A stretch of DNA of 64,000 bases from an uncultured Corynebacterium sp. Lineage in GTDB: Bacteria; Actinomycetota; Actinomycetes; Mycobacteriales; Mycobacteriaceae. Positions 25,055-34,672 of the stretch are shown here, piece after piece. Both the position numbers and the translations under genes were made by a program. The stretch spans positions 186,001 to 250,000 of the forward strand of contig NZ_CAMIGN010000001.1 of the NCBI RefSeq assembly GCF_946221935.1, written 5' to 3'. The notes beneath the pieces are model-generated. The model was given only the letters and a program-made list of their open reading frames with translations, searched no databases and was not told the DNA's origin. How positions within the stretch are numbered: position 1 is the stretch's first letter; each line of letters opens with the position of its first letter.

Positions 25055-26578
25055 GTGGGAGTGAATTCTAGGAAGGCAGAGGCGCATCTGGCGAAGCAAG
25101 CGCCCGTTCAGCTCGACGCACAGCTTATCGCCCAATGGGCTCGCCGTTCGGCCACGCAGCTGCGCGAACAGAGCCAGGCGATCAACGCGCTGAATGTCTT
25201 TCCCATCCCGGATTCCGATACTGGCTCGAACATGGCGCACACCATGGCCACCGCTGTCGCTGCAGTGGATGCCTTGGAAGGCGACCCAAGTACCTCCGAG
25301 GTCACCATCGCTCTGGCTACCGGCGCGGTCCGCGGCGCGCGCGGCAACTCTGGCCTGGTTCTCAGCCAGATGCTCCGGGCATTGGCAGAAAATGCCTCCC
25401 AAGGTCAGATTGATGGCCTCGCAGTGGCCGATACGCTCTCGCAGTCCGTGGGGTTCGTCCGCACCGCAATTTCCACGCCCGTCGAGGGCACCGTCATCAG
25501 CGTGCTCGCGGCCGCCGCAGCCGCCGCCCACGACGGTGATCCCCAACTTGTCGGTGTCGCCACCCGCGCCCTGAGCGCCGCAGAGGAAGCCCTCGCAGAA
25601 ACTCCCAACCAACTCGCCGTTCTGGCCGAGGCTGGGGTTGTTGACGCAGGTGGCCAGGGCCTTGTGGTGATCCTGCAGGCCCTTGTCGATGTACTTGACG
25701 GTGCCGGTTCTACTAGTGACGCCCTCACGCCTGACCACGCCCGAACCCAGCAAGAGGTCGAGGTGATGTTCTTCTTCGAGGGGAACCTGGATGCCCTGCG
25801 GGAACTCCTGGAGGCCTACGGCAACTCCGTGATCGTTGGTCCGTTGAGTCCGGAAGCAGGCACTGCGCACGTGCACACTGACCAGGCCGGGGAAGTGATT
25901 GAGAAGGCCTTCGGACTGGGCACCGTCACTGAGCTGCGCATCGAGGTGCTCCCCGCAGCAGGGGAACCTGCCGCTTCGGGAACACAGAGCACACCAGCCC
26001 AGGCTCCCCGCCAGCACTCGACGGATAACCGCGCGCCGTCCATCGTGGCGCTCACGCCCACCGGTGGGGTTGCGCAGTTGTTTGAAGCTGCAGGTGCGGT
26101 GGCTGTGGCGTCACCAAACAGCACAACCTTGAAGGACGCGATGGGTCAGCTAGGCAACGGCCCGGTGGCAGTGCTGACCAACGGGCAGGACGTCGCGGCG
26201 CTGCAGGGCCTCGACGGCACGCGGGAAATCGACATTATTGACACGAAATCGCTGGTCGGCGGGTTGGCGGCGCTGGCGGTCAACGACCCCACCGTGGATT
26301 GGGATGACAACGTCGAAGAGATGATCGATGCGGTCGACGCGCAGCGCTACGCCAATTGCCCGCCCGAGAGCATGATTGAGACCCTGAGCGACATGCTGGC
26401 CGATGGCGGTGAACTAGTCACCCTGCTGTGGAGCCGCCCTGCCACCGATCAAGAAACCATCGACCACCTGAAAGCCACTTTCGCGGAGCTCTACCCGGAC
26501 GTGCAGATCGACGATCACCGCATCGAGCTGCTGGGAAGCGACAGCGACCCGCGCCTGGTGCAGATCGGGGTGGAATAG
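25055..26578 (+). CDS. DAK2-domain protein, fatty-acid-kinase (FakA)-like
   Basis: 507 residues. The DAK2 (dihydroxyacetone kinase L-like) domain, about residues 20-210, has the nucleotide and metal motif NVFPIPDSDTGSNMAHTM (about 46-63) and GARGNSGLVLSQML. The C-terminal half (about 320-507) matches the FakA/DegV-like middle and end of the YloV family. In Firmicutes FakA phosphorylates fatty acids bound to FakB; whether this corynebacterial protein does the same is inferred. Start GTG 25055 or GTG 25061. It ends 3 bases before recG, as in many actinobacteria. Confidence 0.88.
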   Translation: MGVNSRKAEAHLAKQAPVQLDAQLIAQWARRSATQLREQSQAINALNVFPIPDSDTGSNMAHTMATAVAAVDALEGDPSTSEVTIALATGAVRGARGNSGLVLSQMLRALAENASQGQIDGLAVADTLSQSVGFVRTAISTPVEGTVISVLAAAAAAAHDGDPQLVGVATRALSAAEEALAETPNQLAVLAEAGVVDAGGQGLVVILQALVDVLDGAGSTSDALTPDHARTQQEVEVMFFFEGNLDALRELLEAYGNSVIVGPLSPEAGTAHVHTDQAGEVIEKAFGLGTVTELRIEVLPAAGEPAASGTQSTPAQAPRQHSTDNRAPSIVALTPTGGVAQLFEAAGAVAVASPNSTTLKDAMGQLGNGPVAVLTNGQDVAALQGLDGTREIDIIDTKSLVGGLAALAVNDPTVDWDDNVEEMIDAVDAQRYANCPPESMIETLSDMLADGGELVTLLWSRPATDQETIDHLKATFAELYPDVQIDDHRIELLGSDSDPRLVQIGVE

Positions 26579-26581
26579 CCC

Positions 26582-28747
26582 ATGCTGGGGTGGCAGGATT
26601 CGCGTCCGCTTTCCGTGGCGATCACCAACGACCGCGCCAAACGGCTGGCGGATAAGCCGGGCATCGGGACGATCTCCGATGCAGTACTGAATTTCCCCAC
26701 AACGTACGCGCGCCTTGGCTCACCTCAAGGGCTGGACGAGTTGCGAGTGGGGGAGAAGTACACCTGCGCTGGGGAGATCCTCAGCGTGGAGGAAAAGGAC
26801 AACCACTCCGGGCGTGGGCCGCGGAAATACCTGGCCTTTACCTTTACCGACGGCAGCAGGCATTTCCGCTCTGCACTATTTGGGAACGTGGCCTACCACC
26901 GCAGCCGCATAAAAAATGGTTCGATGCTGCTCCTGCACGGCAAGCTCTCCGAGTTCAATGGACAGTGGGAGCTGAAGAACCCCAGCTATGTCTCCATCCT
27001 CCCCGCGATGGATGCCGAATTCGGCATGTTTGGGCCGCTGAAGACCATCGTGGATGTCATGGGTTCCGAAACCGCTGCGCAGGAGCTCTTGGCCAAGCCG
27101 TGGATGCCGGGCTACAAGCGTCGCCCCGGTACGTCCACCGCAGAGATGTTGGGGGTGATGGATCACGTGCTGCGGGTGATGGACGAACCCGGCGAATTCC
27201 TGCCGCTGCCACGACGTAACCCCGGCGCGCCTGCCTGGCCCGTCGACGGAAAGGGGCGCCCGCTGATTAGCTTCGCGGATGCGCTCCGGCAGATTCACCA
27301 ACCCAGTGAGGCCGGCCCCGCACCTGCCCGGAGAAGGTTGAAGTTCAACGAGGCGCTGGAACTGCAGCTGGTCATGGCTCTACGGCGCAATGACGCCACC
27401 AAGCGCACCGGCATGGCGCTCGCGCCGGGCGAGAACGTGAAAAAGCTGATTGCAGGGCTGCCATTTGACCTCAGTGCGGGACAGAAAATGGCGCTGGAGG
27501 ATATCGGCTCCCGCCTTGGCGGAACCACCCCGGCAAACCTGCTACTGCACGGAGAGGTCGGTTCCGGCAAAACAATGGTGGCGCTGATCAGCATGCTGTG
27601 GGCGGTGGATTCCGGCTATCAGTGCGCCTTCGTTGCCCCGACGGAAATTCTGGCCGTGCAGCATGCCCGCAACCTGGTGAAGATGCTGGAGAACACCGAT
27701 GTGCGAGTATCCGTGTTGGTTGGCTCCCAGAAGCAGGCCGATAAACAACGCACTTTGCTGGACCTGGTTTCGGGGCAAACGGACATTGTGGTCGGTACCC
27801 ATGCGGTGATTCAGGACTCCGTGGAGTTTTATCGGCTTGGCATGGTCGTGGTGGATGAGCAACATCGCTTCGGCGTGCAGCAGCGCAACAAACTGCGGGA
27901 ATCAGCGCCGGTGGATGCGACTCCACACATGATGGTGATGACCGCGACTCCGATTCCGCGGTCGGTGGGTATGACGATGTTCGGCGACCTGACTCCCATT
28001 ACCTTGGTGGGCAAACCCGGCGGTCGGGGTGATATTGAAACCGTGGTGGTGCCTGCTGACAAAGCACGCTGGGTGCGTCGCGCCTGGGAGCGCATGGGGG
28101 AGGAAATCCAAGCCGGAGGACAGGCCTATGTAGTGGCACCCCGAATCGATGGTCCCACTGGCGTGGAAAAGTGGTGCGAGCGCATCGCTACGCAAGAGCT
28201 GCCTGGCTGCAGCGTGGCAATGCTGCACGGCAAAATGGACGCGGCCGACAAGGACGAGGTCATGCAGGACTTCGCTGCCGGGAAGATCGACGTTCTGGTT
28301 GCTACCACAGTCATTGAAGTCGGCGTGGACGTGCCCAATGCCTCCATGATGATGATTCTGGAGGCCGAGAACTTCGGCTTCTCCCAACTCCACCAGCTAC
28401 GCGGGCGAATCGGCCGTGGACGGCGGGATTCGCTGTGCTTGCTGCACACCACCGCCGCACCGGATAGTCCTTCCTTCCATCGCCTGCAGGTGGTGGCCGA
28501 CAGTAATGATGGATTCCGCCTTGCCGAAGAGGACCTCAAGATGCGCACCGAGGGGGATATCCTCGGCCAGGATCAGTCGGGACGCTCGGCGCGGAGGGCG
28601 CGTCTGCTAGACCTCAGCACCGACGGCGAGGTGATTGAGTCGGCCCGCGACTACGCCGAAGCGCTGGTGGCTTACGACGAACAATTAGCGCGCTCCTTGG
28701 TGGTGGACATCGAGATCGACGATCAGGACTTCATCGAAAGGAACTAG
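26582..28747 (+). CDS. recG: ATP-dependent DNA helicase RecG
   Basis: 721-residue superfamily 2 helicase that reverses stalled replication forks and processes Holliday junctions. N-terminal OB/wedge region about 55-160. Walker A GEVGSGKTMVAL lies near 321-332, the DEQH box in VVDEQHRFGVQQRNKLR near 424-440, motif III TATPIPRS near 457-464, and motif VI QLRGRIGRGRRDSLC near 607-621. Length is normal. It starts 3 bases after the DAK2 gene and belongs to one long operon with the genes downstream. Confidence 0.97.
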   Translation: MLGWQDSRPLSVAITNDRAKRLADKPGIGTISDAVLNFPTTYARLGSPQGLDELRVGEKYTCAGEILSVEEKDNHSGRGPRKYLAFTFTDGSRHFRSALFGNVAYHRSRIKNGSMLLLHGKLSEFNGQWELKNPSYVSILPAMDAEFGMFGPLKTIVDVMGSETAAQELLAKPWMPGYKRRPGTSTAEMLGVMDHVLRVMDEPGEFLPLPRRNPGAPAWPVDGKGRPLISFADALRQIHQPSEAGPAPARRRLKFNEALELQLVMALRRNDATKRTGMALAPGENVKKLIAGLPFDLSAGQKMALEDIGSRLGGTTPANLLLHGEVGSGKTMVALISMLWAVDSGYQCAFVAPTEILAVQHARNLVKMLENTDVRVSVLVGSQKQADKQRTLLDLVSGQTDIVVGTHAVIQDSVEFYRLGMVVVDEQHRFGVQQRNKLRESAPVDATPHMMVMTATPIPRSVGMTMFGDLTPITLVGKPGGRGDIETVVVPADKARWVRRAWERMGEEIQAGGQAYVVAPRIDGPTGVEKWCERIATQELPGCSVAMLHGKMDAADKDEVMQDFAAGKIDVLVATTVIEVGVDVPNASMMMILEAENFGFSQLHQLRGRIGRGRRDSLCLLHTTAAPDSPSFHRLQVVADSNDGFRLAEEDLKMRTEGDILGQDQSGRSARRARLLDLSTDGEVIESARDYAEALVAYDEQLARSLVVDIEIDDQDFIERN

Positions 28748-28773
28748 TCACCCCAATTGCTAGACTCTGGGGC

Positions 28774-29007
28774 ATGGAAATCTGTGCCCCATTTGCGGGA
28801 GTCGTGCACTTCCTCGTCGCCGACGGTGATGCCGTCGCCACGGGTGATGTTTTGTGCACGGTGGAATCGCTAAAGCTGGAAGCGCCCGTCCTCGCGCCGG
28901 GGCCTGGCGTGGTGCGCAGAAGCAACTCGCAGGACTATGTGGATGTGCACGGCGGGGACGTCCTGTTAAGGGTTGAAGCGCCAGAAGACACAGCAGTAAG
29001 CAAATAG
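28774..29007 (+). CDS. Small biotinyl/lipoyl-attachment domain protein
   Basis: 77-residue single-domain protein, MEICAPFAGVVHFLVADGDA at the start, with the modification site ESLKLEAP (Lys34). Canonical biotin sites read AMKM; here both flanking methionines are leucines, so the modification state is uncertain. It could serve as the carrier of a carboxylase assembled elsewhere or as a stand-alone biotin protein. Located 26 bases after recG and 19 before rsmD. Confidence 0.85.
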   Translation: MEICAPFAGVVHFLVADGDAVATGDVLCTVESLKLEAPVLAPGPGVVRRSNSQDYVDVHGGDVLLRVEAPEDTAVSK

Positions 29008-29026
29008 GCAGGTTGAACGCAAAGCA

Positions 29027-29596
29027 ATGACACGCATCATCTCTGGAACGGCTCGCGGACGCAGCATCAAGGTTCCTCCGGCGGGCACGCGCCCCACCTC
29101 CGACCGCGCCCGCGAAGGCCTGTTTTCCTCCCTGCAGGTTCGCTTCGGCTTTGTTGATGAAGTAGTGCTGGATCTTTTCGCCGGTTCCGGTGCCCTCGGT
29201 TTGGAGGCTGCCAGCCGTGGAGCCAAGGAGGTCACGCTGGTGGATAGTAGCGCCGCGGCGATCAAGGTGATCAAGGACAATGCCCACGTCGTGCCTGAGG
29301 CGAAGCTGCAGGTAGTGGAGGCGAAGGCGTCATCCTTCCTAGCCGCAGCACCGCGCAATCACTACACCATGGTGCTGGCCGACCCGCCCTACGAGCTCGC
29401 CGATGAGGCTGTTGCCGAGATGGTGGAAGCTCTTATTCCGGTTCTTACGAAGGACGCCGTGGTGGTGGTCGAACGCAATAGTGCCTCACCAGAGACCGCG
29501 TGGCCGGAGGGTTTTGAGCCGACTGGGCAGAAGTTGAAGAAGCGTACCTATGGCATTGCCCGCTTCGACATGGCGATTTGGCGGGGCGAGGGTTAG
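29027..29596 (+). CDS. rsmD: 16S rRNA (guanine966-N2)-methyltransferase RsmD
   Basis: 189-residue SAM-dependent methyltransferase that acts on 16S rRNA in small-subunit assembly. It begins MTRIISGTARGRSIKVPP; SAM motif I is VLDLFAGSGALGLEAASRGA (about residues 46-65) and the catalytic motif IV is LADPPYEL near 118-125. The pairing with coaD, 10 bases downstream, is widely conserved. Confidence 0.96.
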   Translation: MTRIISGTARGRSIKVPPAGTRPTSDRAREGLFSSLQVRFGFVDEVVLDLFAGSGALGLEAASRGAKEVTLVDSSAAAIKVIKDNAHVVPEAKLQVVEAKASSFLAAAPRNHYTMVLADPPYELADEAVAEMVEALIPVLTKDAVVVVERNSASPETAWPEGFEPTGQKLKKRTYGIARFDMAIWRGEG

Positions 29597-29606
29597 GTTA
29601 GGTGCC

Positions 29607-30092
29607 ATGCGAGTAGTTTGCCCTGGATCTTTCGACCCCATCACGCTGGGCCACCTGGATATCTTCACCCGTGCTGCGGCCAACTGGGAAGAGGTCGTTG
29701 TTCTGGTGACATATAACCCGAACAAGAACGGCCTGTTCACCGCTGAAGAGCGTATCGAGCTGATCGAAAAATCGATCGCCGCTATCCCGAACGGCCCGCA
29801 GAACATCACTGTGGATACCTGGGATAAACTGCTGGTGGATTACCTTAAGGAAAACAATATTCAGGCGATGGTCAAGGGGCTGCGCAGCTCCCTGGATTAC
29901 GAGTACGAGCTGCCGATGGCGCAGATGAACCAGCGCCTTTCTGGGGCGGAGACGTACTTCCTGCTGACCTCCCCGGAGTATGGGTATGTTTCGTCCACCT
30001 TGTGCAAGGAAGTGGCGAAGTACGGCGGTGATGTTTCCGGTCTGCTGCCCGAGCCGGTGGTTTCTGCGGTGGAGGAGAAGTTCCGCGGCTAA
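29607..30092 (+). CDS. coaD: Phosphopantetheine adenylyltransferase
   Basis: 161-residue nucleotidyltransferase for the penultimate step of coenzyme A synthesis. The ATG at 29607 gives the canonical start MRVVCPGSFDPITLGHLDIF; a longer upstream frame overlapping rsmD is not needed. The T/HxGH-type motif is TLGH (near residue 14), and the C-terminal signature is YVSSTLCKEVAKYGGDVSGL (about 126-145). Confidence 0.97.
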   Translation: MRVVCPGSFDPITLGHLDIFTRAAANWEEVVVLVTYNPNKNGLFTAEERIELIEKSIAAIPNGPQNITVDTWDKLLVDYLKENNIQAMVKGLRSSLDYEYELPMAQMNQRLSGAETYFLLTSPEYGYVSSTLCKEVAKYGGDVSGLLPEPVVSAVEEKFRG

Positions 30093-30151
30093 CGCACGCA
30101 AAGCCGTGTCTAAACCTGTACTTGAGGTCAAGTGATGGCACAGTGGAGGCC

Positions 30152-30886
30152 ATGTACAAGACATTCCAGGGTATGGATGACCTACAGCAAATGGTGGAGC
30201 AGGCCTATGGCGTGCCCATGACCTCTAACTGCATGGTTCCGCGCCGCGAGGTGCTGGACATTCTCGACGAAATGCGCAACGCAATCCCCATCGAAATGGA
30301 TGATGCGCAGGACGTCCTCGACCACCGCGATGACATCATCGCCGACGCCCGCGACCAAGCCGATGCGACTATCGCCGACGCCAACTCCGAAGCTAATGCC
30401 ATCGTCCAGGACTCCCAGGATCAGGCTGATCAGATTCTCAACGACGCCCAGACGCGCGCTACCAACACCGTCGCGCAGGCTGAGGATCAGGCAGACCGCC
30501 TTGTCAGCGATGCCCGTCGCGAGTATGACCAGGTAACCAGCCGTGCCGCCGACGAGGCCGAGCGCCTGGTCAGCGAAGGTAACGCCAGCTACCAACGCTC
30601 CGTCGACGAAGGCCTGGCCGAGCAGCGTCGCTTGGTCTCCGAGTCGGAAGTCGTGCGCAACGCACAGGCCGAAGCCAAGCGCATCATTGAATCCGCCCAC
30701 GCGGACTCCGACCGCCTGCGCACCGAATGCGACCGCTACGTCGATTCCACCCTGGCAGACTTTGAGGAGACCCTCACCACCACACTGCGCACCGTCAATC
30801 GTGACCGCTCCGCCTTGCGCAAGGGCGCCGGCGCCTCCGGTTATCAGAACGACGGCGACCCCCACGGTTACCGTCAACAGCTTTAG
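30152..30886 (+). CDS. DivIVA-like coiled-coil protein (Rv2927c type)
   Basis: 244 residues from ATG 30152 (MYKTFQGMDDLQQMVEQAYG). The conserved N-terminus with GVPMTSNCMVPRREVLDILD (about 20-39) resembles the DivIVA-type head of the mycobacterial Rv2927c family. Residues about 50-215 are one long coiled coil with an Ala/Asp/Gln-rich heptad pattern (repeated ADQADR-like blocks). No membrane helix. A role in polar growth or division scaffolding is inferred. The position between coaD and yceD-rnc is the same as in mycobacteria. Confidence 0.85.
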   Translation: MYKTFQGMDDLQQMVEQAYGVPMTSNCMVPRREVLDILDEMRNAIPIEMDDAQDVLDHRDDIIADARDQADATIADANSEANAIVQDSQDQADQILNDAQTRATNTVAQAEDQADRLVSDARREYDQVTSRAADEAERLVSEGNASYQRSVDEGLAEQRRLVSESEVVRNAQAEAKRIIESAHADSDRLRTECDRYVDSTLADFEETLTTTLRTVNRDRSALRKGAGASGYQNDGDPHGYRQQL

Positions 30887-30904
30887 ACGGGTAGAAATAG
30901 GGGT

Positions 30905-31444
30905 ATGAGTAACCCCTTCGTTCTTGCAGTCGGCGACATCCCAACTGGACTCAGCGAGCCGGTCGACGCCCAGGGGGCGTCACCAGTACCGTGGGGCGGC
31001 AACATGCTGGGCGTAGCCGAGGGCGCGCCCGTCGAAGTTCATGGAACCCTGGCGAACTTGGGCGAGGCGATTATGGCCACCTTGCAGGTAAGCGGTGAAG
31101 CTACGGGCACGTGCTCCCGTTGCCTGCAGAAGCTTTCCACCACCCTGGAATATTCCATCAGCGATGTGTTCGGCCTGACCCCGGACTTCATCACCACCGA
31201 CGACAGCTCCGATGATGAGGACGACGTCGACGAGCCGCTGCTAGTGCACGACAATGCCATCGATATCTCTCAGCTGGTGATCGACGAAGCTGGCTTAAAT
31301 GCACCCTTTAGCCCTGTGTGCACGGACTTTGGCACCGAATGCCGCGAGGATACCCCGGCACCGGATGGCATCAGCGAGGAAGCTGAGGAAGAGGACCGTC
31401 CGGACCCGCGCTGGGCCGGGCTGGAAAAATTCAAGAACCTCTAA
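30905..31444 (+). CDS. YceD/DUF177 family protein
   Basis: 179 residues. The DUF177 pattern is present: CSRCLQKLSTTLEYSISDVF (two cysteines near residues 65-68) and the later cysteine pair in SPVCTDFGTEC, a variant of the usual C(x)nC zinc site. An acidic loop, DDSSDDEDDVDEP, is inserted in the middle. In bacteria and plants the family is linked to 23S rRNA accumulation; it normally precedes rpmF, but here, as in other actinobacteria, it precedes rnc. Confidence 0.88.
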   Translation: MSNPFVLAVGDIPTGLSEPVDAQGASPVPWGGNMLGVAEGAPVEVHGTLANLGEAIMATLQVSGEATGTCSRCLQKLSTTLEYSISDVFGLTPDFITTDDSSDDEDDVDEPLLVHDNAIDISQLVIDEAGLNAPFSPVCTDFGTECREDTPAPDGISEEAEEEDRPDPRWAGLEKFKNL

Positions 31445-31484
31445 AACATCGGGTAAAGCATCGAGAAAGGCAATCTAAAACCAC

Positions 31485-32219
31485 ATGGCTCGTAAACGCC
31501 GACTAACCGGCGAAGCCGCCCTCAACGCCGCCTATGGCAAGTCCGACCACACCCCGCTGCTTGCAGCCTGGGGTGTAGATCTTCCGGATGACCTTTTGTG
31601 CCTGGCGCTGACGCACCGTTCCTTCGCCAATGAAAACGGTAACCTGCCCAACAATGAGCGCCTGGAATTCTTGGGCGATGCCGTGCTGGGCTTGGCCGTT
31701 GCGGAGCAGCTGTACCGCCAGTTCCCCGATCGCTCGGAATCCGACATCTCCAAGATGCGCTCCGGAGTGGTCAACATGTACGCCTTGGCCGGTGTGGCCC
31801 GCCGCCTGGGAATGGGGGAGTACATCCTGCTCGGACGCGGCGAAATGCTGACCGGAGGAAAGGACAAGCACTCTATTTTGGCGGACTCCGTAGAGTCCAT
31901 GCTCGGTGCGATCTACCTGCACCACGGCTTTGAGATTGCTCGCGCTACAGTGCTGCGCCTGTTCTCCGACATGATCACCGAGGCTCCCACCACTGGCCTA
32001 AACATGGACTGGAAGACCGTGCTGCTGGAGAAGCTCTCTGAACTGAAGCTGCCGCTGCCCACCTACGAGGTACGCGGCGAGGGGCCGGAGCACGACAAGA
32101 CGTTCTACGCCACCGTCACCATTGGCGACCTGGTCACCCACGGCGAAGGCCACACCAAGAAGGTCGCCGAGCACGCCGCCGCCAAGCAGGCCGTGCAGAA
32201 GCTCAACGAACGTGCCTGA
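31485..32219 (+). CDS. rnc: Ribonuclease III
   Basis: 244-residue double-strand-specific endoribonuclease for rRNA and mRNA processing. The RNase III signature NERLEFLGDAVLGLAVAEQL lies at about residues 58-77, the second acidic site in DSVESMLGAIYLHHG (about 131-145), and the dsRNA-binding domain fills about 165-242. The stop overlaps the mutM start by 8 bases, indicating coupled translation. Confidence 0.97.
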   Translation: MARKRRLTGEAALNAAYGKSDHTPLLAAWGVDLPDDLLCLALTHRSFANENGNLPNNERLEFLGDAVLGLAVAEQLYRQFPDRSESDISKMRSGVVNMYALAGVARRLGMGEYILLGRGEMLTGGKDKHSILADSVESMLGAIYLHHGFEIARATVLRLFSDMITEAPTTGLNMDWKTVLLEKLSELKLPLPTYEVRGEGPEHDKTFYATVTIGDLVTHGEGHTKKVAEHAAAKQAVQKLNERA

Positions 32220-33078
32220 GCTACCCGAAGTAGAGGTCGTCCGCCGCGGCCTTGAAACCCATCTGGTCGGCCGTCGCTTTACCGACGTCGAGGTCTGTCA
32301 CCCGCGCGCCGTGCGCTCCGGGGATCCGGAATTGCTTGTTTCTTTTCTTCGTGACGCCACCGTCTCCGCAGTGAAGCGCCGCGGAAAATTTTTGTGGTTG
32401 GATTTCGGCGAAGACTTCCTGCTGCAAGTGCACCTGGGCATGAGTGGCCAGATGCTCGTTGCCGAGCCCGGCCAGGTGCAATCCCCGCATGTGCGCATCC
32501 GGGCGGGGCTATCCGATGGGCGGGAATTGTGCTTCGTGGACCAGAGGACCTTCGGCGAGTGGCGGCTGGAAAAAGCCGTGCCGGATCCGTGGGTAGCGGG
32601 GACCGGGGTGGCGTCACCAAAAAATTTTTTACCCCAGAACGTCAGTCACATTGCTGCCGATCCGCTAGAGGCCGCCTTCGATGCGCAGGCGGTGGTGGAG
32701 CGGATGAAGTCTAAGCGCGCGGCGGTGAAGACGGTGCTGCTGAACCAGGAGGTCGTCTCCGGCATTGGCAATATCTACGCCGACGAGGCGCTGTTTCTGG
32801 CCGGAGTGCGTCCGCGGCGCAGCGCGGCGCTGCTGAGCAGGCCCGCCCTGCACCGGGTTCTGCAGTCGGCGGCAGAGGTGATGGAGCGCGCTCTGGAGCA
32901 GGGCGGCACTAGTTTCGACTCGCTGTATGTGAACGTCAACGGTGCGTCGGGGTACTTTTCGCGCTCGTTAAACGTGTACGGGCGCGGTGGCGAACCGTGT
33001 AGGAAGTGCGGGGCGCCGATCAAGCGAGTGGTCGTCGGTGGCCGATCGACGCACTATTGCGCGACGTGCCAGCGGTAG
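32212..33078 (+). CDS. mutM: Formamidopyrimidine-DNA glycosylase
   Basis: 288-residue bifunctional glycosylase/AP lyase for 8-oxoguanine. I choose GTG 32212, inside the rnc stop region, because it places the catalytic Pro2-Glu3 at the N-terminus (PELPEVEVVRRGLETHL). The H2TH helix segment has NQEVVSGIGNIYADEALF (about 182-199). The zinc finger reads CRKCGAPIKRV and then HYCATCQR at the end. A loop near residues 133-145 (TGVASPKNFLPQ) looks inserted compared with typical family members; its DNA contains GGTGGCGTCA followed by A6T6. Confidence 0.96.
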   Translation: MPELPEVEVVRRGLETHLVGRRFTDVEVCHPRAVRSGDPELLVSFLRDATVSAVKRRGKFLWLDFGEDFLLQVHLGMSGQMLVAEPGQVQSPHVRIRAGLSDGRELCFVDQRTFGEWRLEKAVPDPWVAGTGVASPKNFLPQNVSHIAADPLEAAFDAQAVVERMKSKRAAVKTVLLNQEVVSGIGNIYADEALFLAGVRPRRSAALLSRPALHRVLQSAAEVMERALEQGGTSFDSLYVNVNGASGYFSRSLNVYGRGGEPCRKCGAPIKRVVVGGRSTHYCATCQR

Positions 33079-33176
33079 CGGCGAAAGCTTAAAGCTTACT
33101 GAGCTGCACCGATGGAGTAAGAGTGCAATCATGTCGCATTTATTTTCTGGCACTAGTTTCCGGTAAATTTCTGCGC

Positions 33177-34652
33177 ATGGAAACAATTGAAAATTTCGTG
33201 GCGAATACGCTGAACGAAAATATTTGGAAGATCATCCCCGTCTTCCTGCTCGCAGCCGGAGCCTACTTCGGCATTCGCACCCTGGTGGTGCAGATCCGCA
33301 TGGTGCCGGACATGTTCCGCTCGGTGAAGGAACCGGCGGTCGGCAAAAGTGGAGAGAACATCTCCGCATTCCAGGCATTCAGCATCTCGGCAGCGTCCCG
33401 CGTGGGTACAGGCAACGTGGTGGGCGTGGCTATCGCCATCACCCTGGGTGGCCCGGGCGCGGTGTTTTGGATGTGGATCGTCGCCCTCGTCGGCGGCGCG
33501 ACTGCCTTCGTGGAGGCCACTCTGGCGCAGCTGTGGAAGACCCGCGATAAGGATGGCTATGTCGGTGGTCCGGCCTACTACATGACCAAGGGGCTGGGGG
33601 CGAAGCCGCTGGCGCTAATCTTCGGCATCGCCATCACCATCACCTATGGCTTTGTGTATAACGCCGTGCAGACCAACTCCATCGCGGAGGCCGCGGGTTC
33701 CTCCCTGCACTCCCTTAACCCCAATATTGCGGCCGATGCCACCTGGCTGAAGATCGCTACGGGCCTGCTGGTGGCCGCTCTGACCGCGCTGGTGATTTTC
33801 GGCGGTGTGAAGCGTATCGCTAATGCCACCCAGGTGATCGTCCCGCTTATGGCCAGTGCCTACATCGTGTTGGGTGTGATCGTTCTGGCCATCAACATCA
33901 GCGAGGTTCCGGCGATGTTCGGCACCATCGTGGAGCACGCCCTGGGCATCAAGGAGATCGCCGGTGCCACCCTGGGGGCGGCCTTCATGAACGGCATGCG
34001 TCGTGGTCTGTTCTCCAATGAGGCCGGCCAGGGCTCCGCCCCGAATGCAGCCGCCACCGCAGCGGTATCGCACCCGGTCAAGCAAGGCCTGGTGCAGACC
34101 CTGGGCGTATATTTCGACACTCTGGTGGTTTGTACCATCACGGCCTTCATCATTCTGCTGTCCAACCCGGCCTATGGCGAGGGCGTGCAGACGGCCAACT
34201 TGACCCAGAGTGCACTGTCCGCCGAGGTAGGCGAGTGGGGTACTCACTTCATCACGATCATTCTGTTCTTCCTGGCGTTTTCCTCTGTGCTGGGCAACTA
34301 CTACCTTGCCCAGGCCAACGTGGAGTACTTCACCAAGTCCAAGGCGAAGCTGAATACCTTCCGTGTGCTTGTTGTCCTCTGTGTCTTCGGCGGTGCCATC
34401 GGCACGGTGCCGCTGGTGTGGTCCTTGGCTGACACTTTTGCGGCCACGATGGTCCTGATTAACCTCTGCGCAATCGTTCCGCTGGGCGGTGTGGCCATCA
34501 AGCTGCTGCGCGACTTCTCGCAGCAGAAGGCGGCAGGCCTGGATCCGATCTTCCACCGCGACAGCCTGCCGGAGCTTAAGAACGTCGAGTGCTGGGATGG
34601 TACGGACCCGGAGTGCCAGCGCGCCGAGGCTCATAACGGAGCAACCGCCTAG
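33177..34652 (+). CDS. AGCS-family sodium:alanine symporter
   Basis: 491-residue membrane protein of the alanine or glycine:cation symporter family. I prefer ATG 33177 (METIENFVANTLNENIW) over an upstream ATG, because typical family members start close to this point. Signatures: GKSGENISAFQAFSISAASRVGTGN split over about residues 56-80, the family core GGPGAVFWMWIVALVG, and the GRRGLFSNEAGQGSAPNAAA-like block MRRGLFSNEAGQGSAPNAAA (about 277-296). About eleven hydrophobic segments. Alanine, glycine or a related amino acid is the likely cargo. Confidence 0.92.
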   Translation: METIENFVANTLNENIWKIIPVFLLAAGAYFGIRTLVVQIRMVPDMFRSVKEPAVGKSGENISAFQAFSISAASRVGTGNVVGVAIAITLGGPGAVFWMWIVALVGGATAFVEATLAQLWKTRDKDGYVGGPAYYMTKGLGAKPLALIFGIAITITYGFVYNAVQTNSIAEAAGSSLHSLNPNIAADATWLKIATGLLVAALTALVIFGGVKRIANATQVIVPLMASAYIVLGVIVLAINISEVPAMFGTIVEHALGIKEIAGATLGAAFMNGMRRGLFSNEAGQGSAPNAAATAAVSHPVKQGLVQTLGVYFDTLVVCTITAFIILLSNPAYGEGVQTANLTQSALSAEVGEWGTHFITIILFFLAFSSVLGNYYLAQANVEYFTKSKAKLNTFRVLVVLCVFGGAIGTVPLVWSLADTFAATMVLINLCAIVPLGGVAIKLLRDFSQQKAAGLDPIFHRDSLPELKNVECWDGTDPECQRAEAHNGATA

Positions 34653-34672
34653 CGCTCTGATAGCATCAAGCA

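Noticed and set aside
28870..28900. Biotinyl protein considered as broken because the AMKM site reads SLKL
   Set aside because: The lysine is kept and the small domain is otherwise complete, so there is no basis to call it a pseudogene.
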